Positions 4,815-5,564 of a DNA stretch of 5,564 bases are shown here, in pieces. The position numbers were made by a program, and so were the translations under genes. Each line of letters starts with the position of its first letter. Positions within the stretch are counted from its first letter, which is position 1. This DNA comes from Roseburia sp. (lineage in GTDB: Bacteria > Bacillota > Clostridia > Lachnospirales > Lachnospiraceae). The notes below the pieces were generated by a model. The model had not been told where the DNA came from. It saw only the letters and a program-made list of their open reading frames with translations, and did no database searches. The stretch lies in contig JAUUNJ010000193.1 of assembly GCA_030844625.1 (NCBI GenBank), positions 1-5,564 of the forward strand, written 5' to 3'.

Positions 4815-4834
4815 GGGGCAGCCTTGGCCGCCCC
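4815..4834 (-). other. GC-rich intercistronic hairpin between SpoVG and DUF6674 genes
   Basis: GGGGCGGC (4834-4827) and GCTGCCCC (4822-4815) on the minus strand form an 8-base stem with one G:U pair and a CAAG loop. No T-run follows; the next bases are ATTTACAG and then the GGAGG of the DUF6674 gene. It is therefore not a standard terminator. A role in mRNA processing or stability, adjusting the ratio of the two products, is more likely. Confidence 0.6.
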
Positions 4835-4851
4835 TGTACTCTGATTACTGA

Positions 4852-5541
4852 TTATCGAAAGGGTGTTGCCTCTTTGTCCTTCTCTTTATCAGGATTACCA
4901 TGATGCTTCTCCGCACTTTCCCTAGCCTTTTCGTTGCTCTTATCCTTTGCTTTCTCATATTCCGAGATAATCTCATTATAGAGTCTTTCCCTGAAATCCT
5001 TTGTAACCGGATAGCAGACATCCTGATAGATTGGCTTGCCCTGCTCATCCACCTGCTTTGTCTTATAAGAAGGCATTGATACAAAGATATTCTCTTTGCC
5101 CTGCACGATATTGATGTTATTTACAATGAAACTGTTTTCAAAGTAAATGCGTGCAAGTCCTTTGATGTTACTGCCTTCCCTCTCATAAGGTGTCACAGTT
5201 ACGGAAAACTCCGGCATTTCCTGTGTACGCTCCTGCTTCTGTGTCTCCTCTTTCTCCGGTTCCTTGATTCTTGCATAGGCATCAAGAATATTGGTATAGA
5301 GTTCCTCACGAAACTCTGCTGTAATAGGATTGCACACATCCTTATAGATCACACCGTTGCTTTCATCACGCTCATTGGAGCGGTATCTTGGCATTGATAC
5401 GAAAAGCTCTCCCTTGTCCTTATTCTCAAGGATTGCAATATTGGTGATCTTAAATGAATCACCGAATACCACTGTTGCAAATCCTTTGATATTGCTGCCC
5501 TCTTTTGCCCTTACTTCGTTTACCTTAATTGAATACTTCAT
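4852..5541 (-). CDS. Tandem-duplicated SpoVG family protein
   Basis: SpoVG proteins are small nucleic-acid-binding regulators of about 85-95 residues. This 229-residue protein contains two copies. Copy 1 (about 3-94) and copy 2 (about 112-198) share GSNIKG (15-20; 123-128), FVSMP (47-51; 153-157), IYKDVCNPIT / IYQDVCYPVT (65-74; 171-180) and FREELY / FRERLY (77-82; 183-188). A charged linker (about 93-110, rich in Glu and Gln) joins them, and a Lys/Glu-rich hydrophilic tail ends the protein. The ATG at 5541 follows CGAGGAA, seven bases upstream. It is the first visible gene of the operon with DUF6674. Fused SpoVG repeats recur on clostridial mobile elements, but their target is unknown; a regulator of element RNA or DNA functions is the natural inference. 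The gene is complete, though the operon promoter lies beyond the window. Confidence 0.9.
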   Translation of the reverse strand: MKYSIKVNEVRAKEGSNIKGFATVVFGDSFKITNIAILENKDKGELFVSMPRYRSNERDESNGVIYKDVCNPITAEFREELYTNILDAYARIKEPEKEETQKQERTQEMPEFSVTVTPYEREGSNIKGLARIYFENSFIVNNINIVQGKENIFVSMPSYKTKQVDEQGKPIYQDVCYPVTKDFRERLYNEIISEYEKAKDKSNEKARESAEKHHGNPDKEKDKEATPFR

Positions 5542-5564
5542 ATGCTATTCCTCGCTTTCTTTTT

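Noticed and set aside
4845..5084. Minus-strand frame of 79 codons overlapping the 3' half of the SpoVG gene
   Set aside because: It is another frame of the SpoVG repeat region, Arg/Ser-rich and without domain similarity; the SpoVG frame is clearly the coding one.
4901..5541. Repeated DNA in the SpoVG gene as a CRISPR or simple tandem repeat
   Set aside because: Similarity such as GGCATTGATAC near 5074 and 5393 comes from the duplicated protein domain; the copies are about 320 bases apart and diverged, with no spacer pattern.

Overview
The window looks like part of an integrative and conjugative element (Tn916/ICEBs1 superfamily type) from a low-to-moderate G+C Firmicute, probably a gut Clostridia/Lachnospiraceae-type bacterium. 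Three things point there: a MOB_T-type oriT palindrome followed by the 5' end of a relaxase-like gene, strong AGGAGG-like ribosome binding sites, and a SpoVG/DUF6674 gene pair typical of clostridial mobile elements. Every gene I can support is on the minus strand, so the layout is best read from high to low coordinates.

Reading in the direction of transcription: (1) 5541-3871 is a two-gene operon, a tandem-duplicated SpoVG protein followed by a DUF6674 coiled-coil protein. A GC-rich hairpin sits between the two genes and an intrinsic terminator closes the operon (3864-3835). (2) A separate promoter then drives a gene with a TTG start, encoding a protein with an unrecognised N-terminal domain and a C-terminal PAS domain (3735-3049). 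(3) Next come a promoter with a cluster of CTACG/CGTAG palindromes and a short XRE helix-turn-helix gene that appears truncated (2902-2756), ending near an AT-rich hairpin terminator. (4) A tightly coupled GntR (YtrA-type) / ABC ATPase / ABC-2 permease operon (2563-684) starts from a near-consensus promoter. The spacer of that promoter holds a symmetric operator, most simply explained by GntR autoregulation.

(5) Immediately after the permease stop codon lies the 3' remnant of an OmpR/PhoB-type response regulator: only the winged-helix domain is left, with no start codon (685-464). This abrupt join, together with a rise in G+C, marks a recombination junction. (6) About 100 bases of repeat-rich, GC-rich DNA then lead to the oriT nick-site palindrome (about 364-338). 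(7) After a non-coding leader and a G:U-rich terminator hairpin (187-157), the ribosome binding site and first 46 codons of a helix-turn-helix protein appear. This is most likely the N-terminus of the MobT/Rep_trans relaxase and is cut by the window edge.

Taken together, this is a conjugation module boundary (oriT plus relaxase) with a self-regulated ABC exporter cassette and regulatory genes as cargo just upstream of oriT. The regulator remnants suggest the site has been rearranged more than once. I found no tRNA, rRNA, CRISPR array or transposase.
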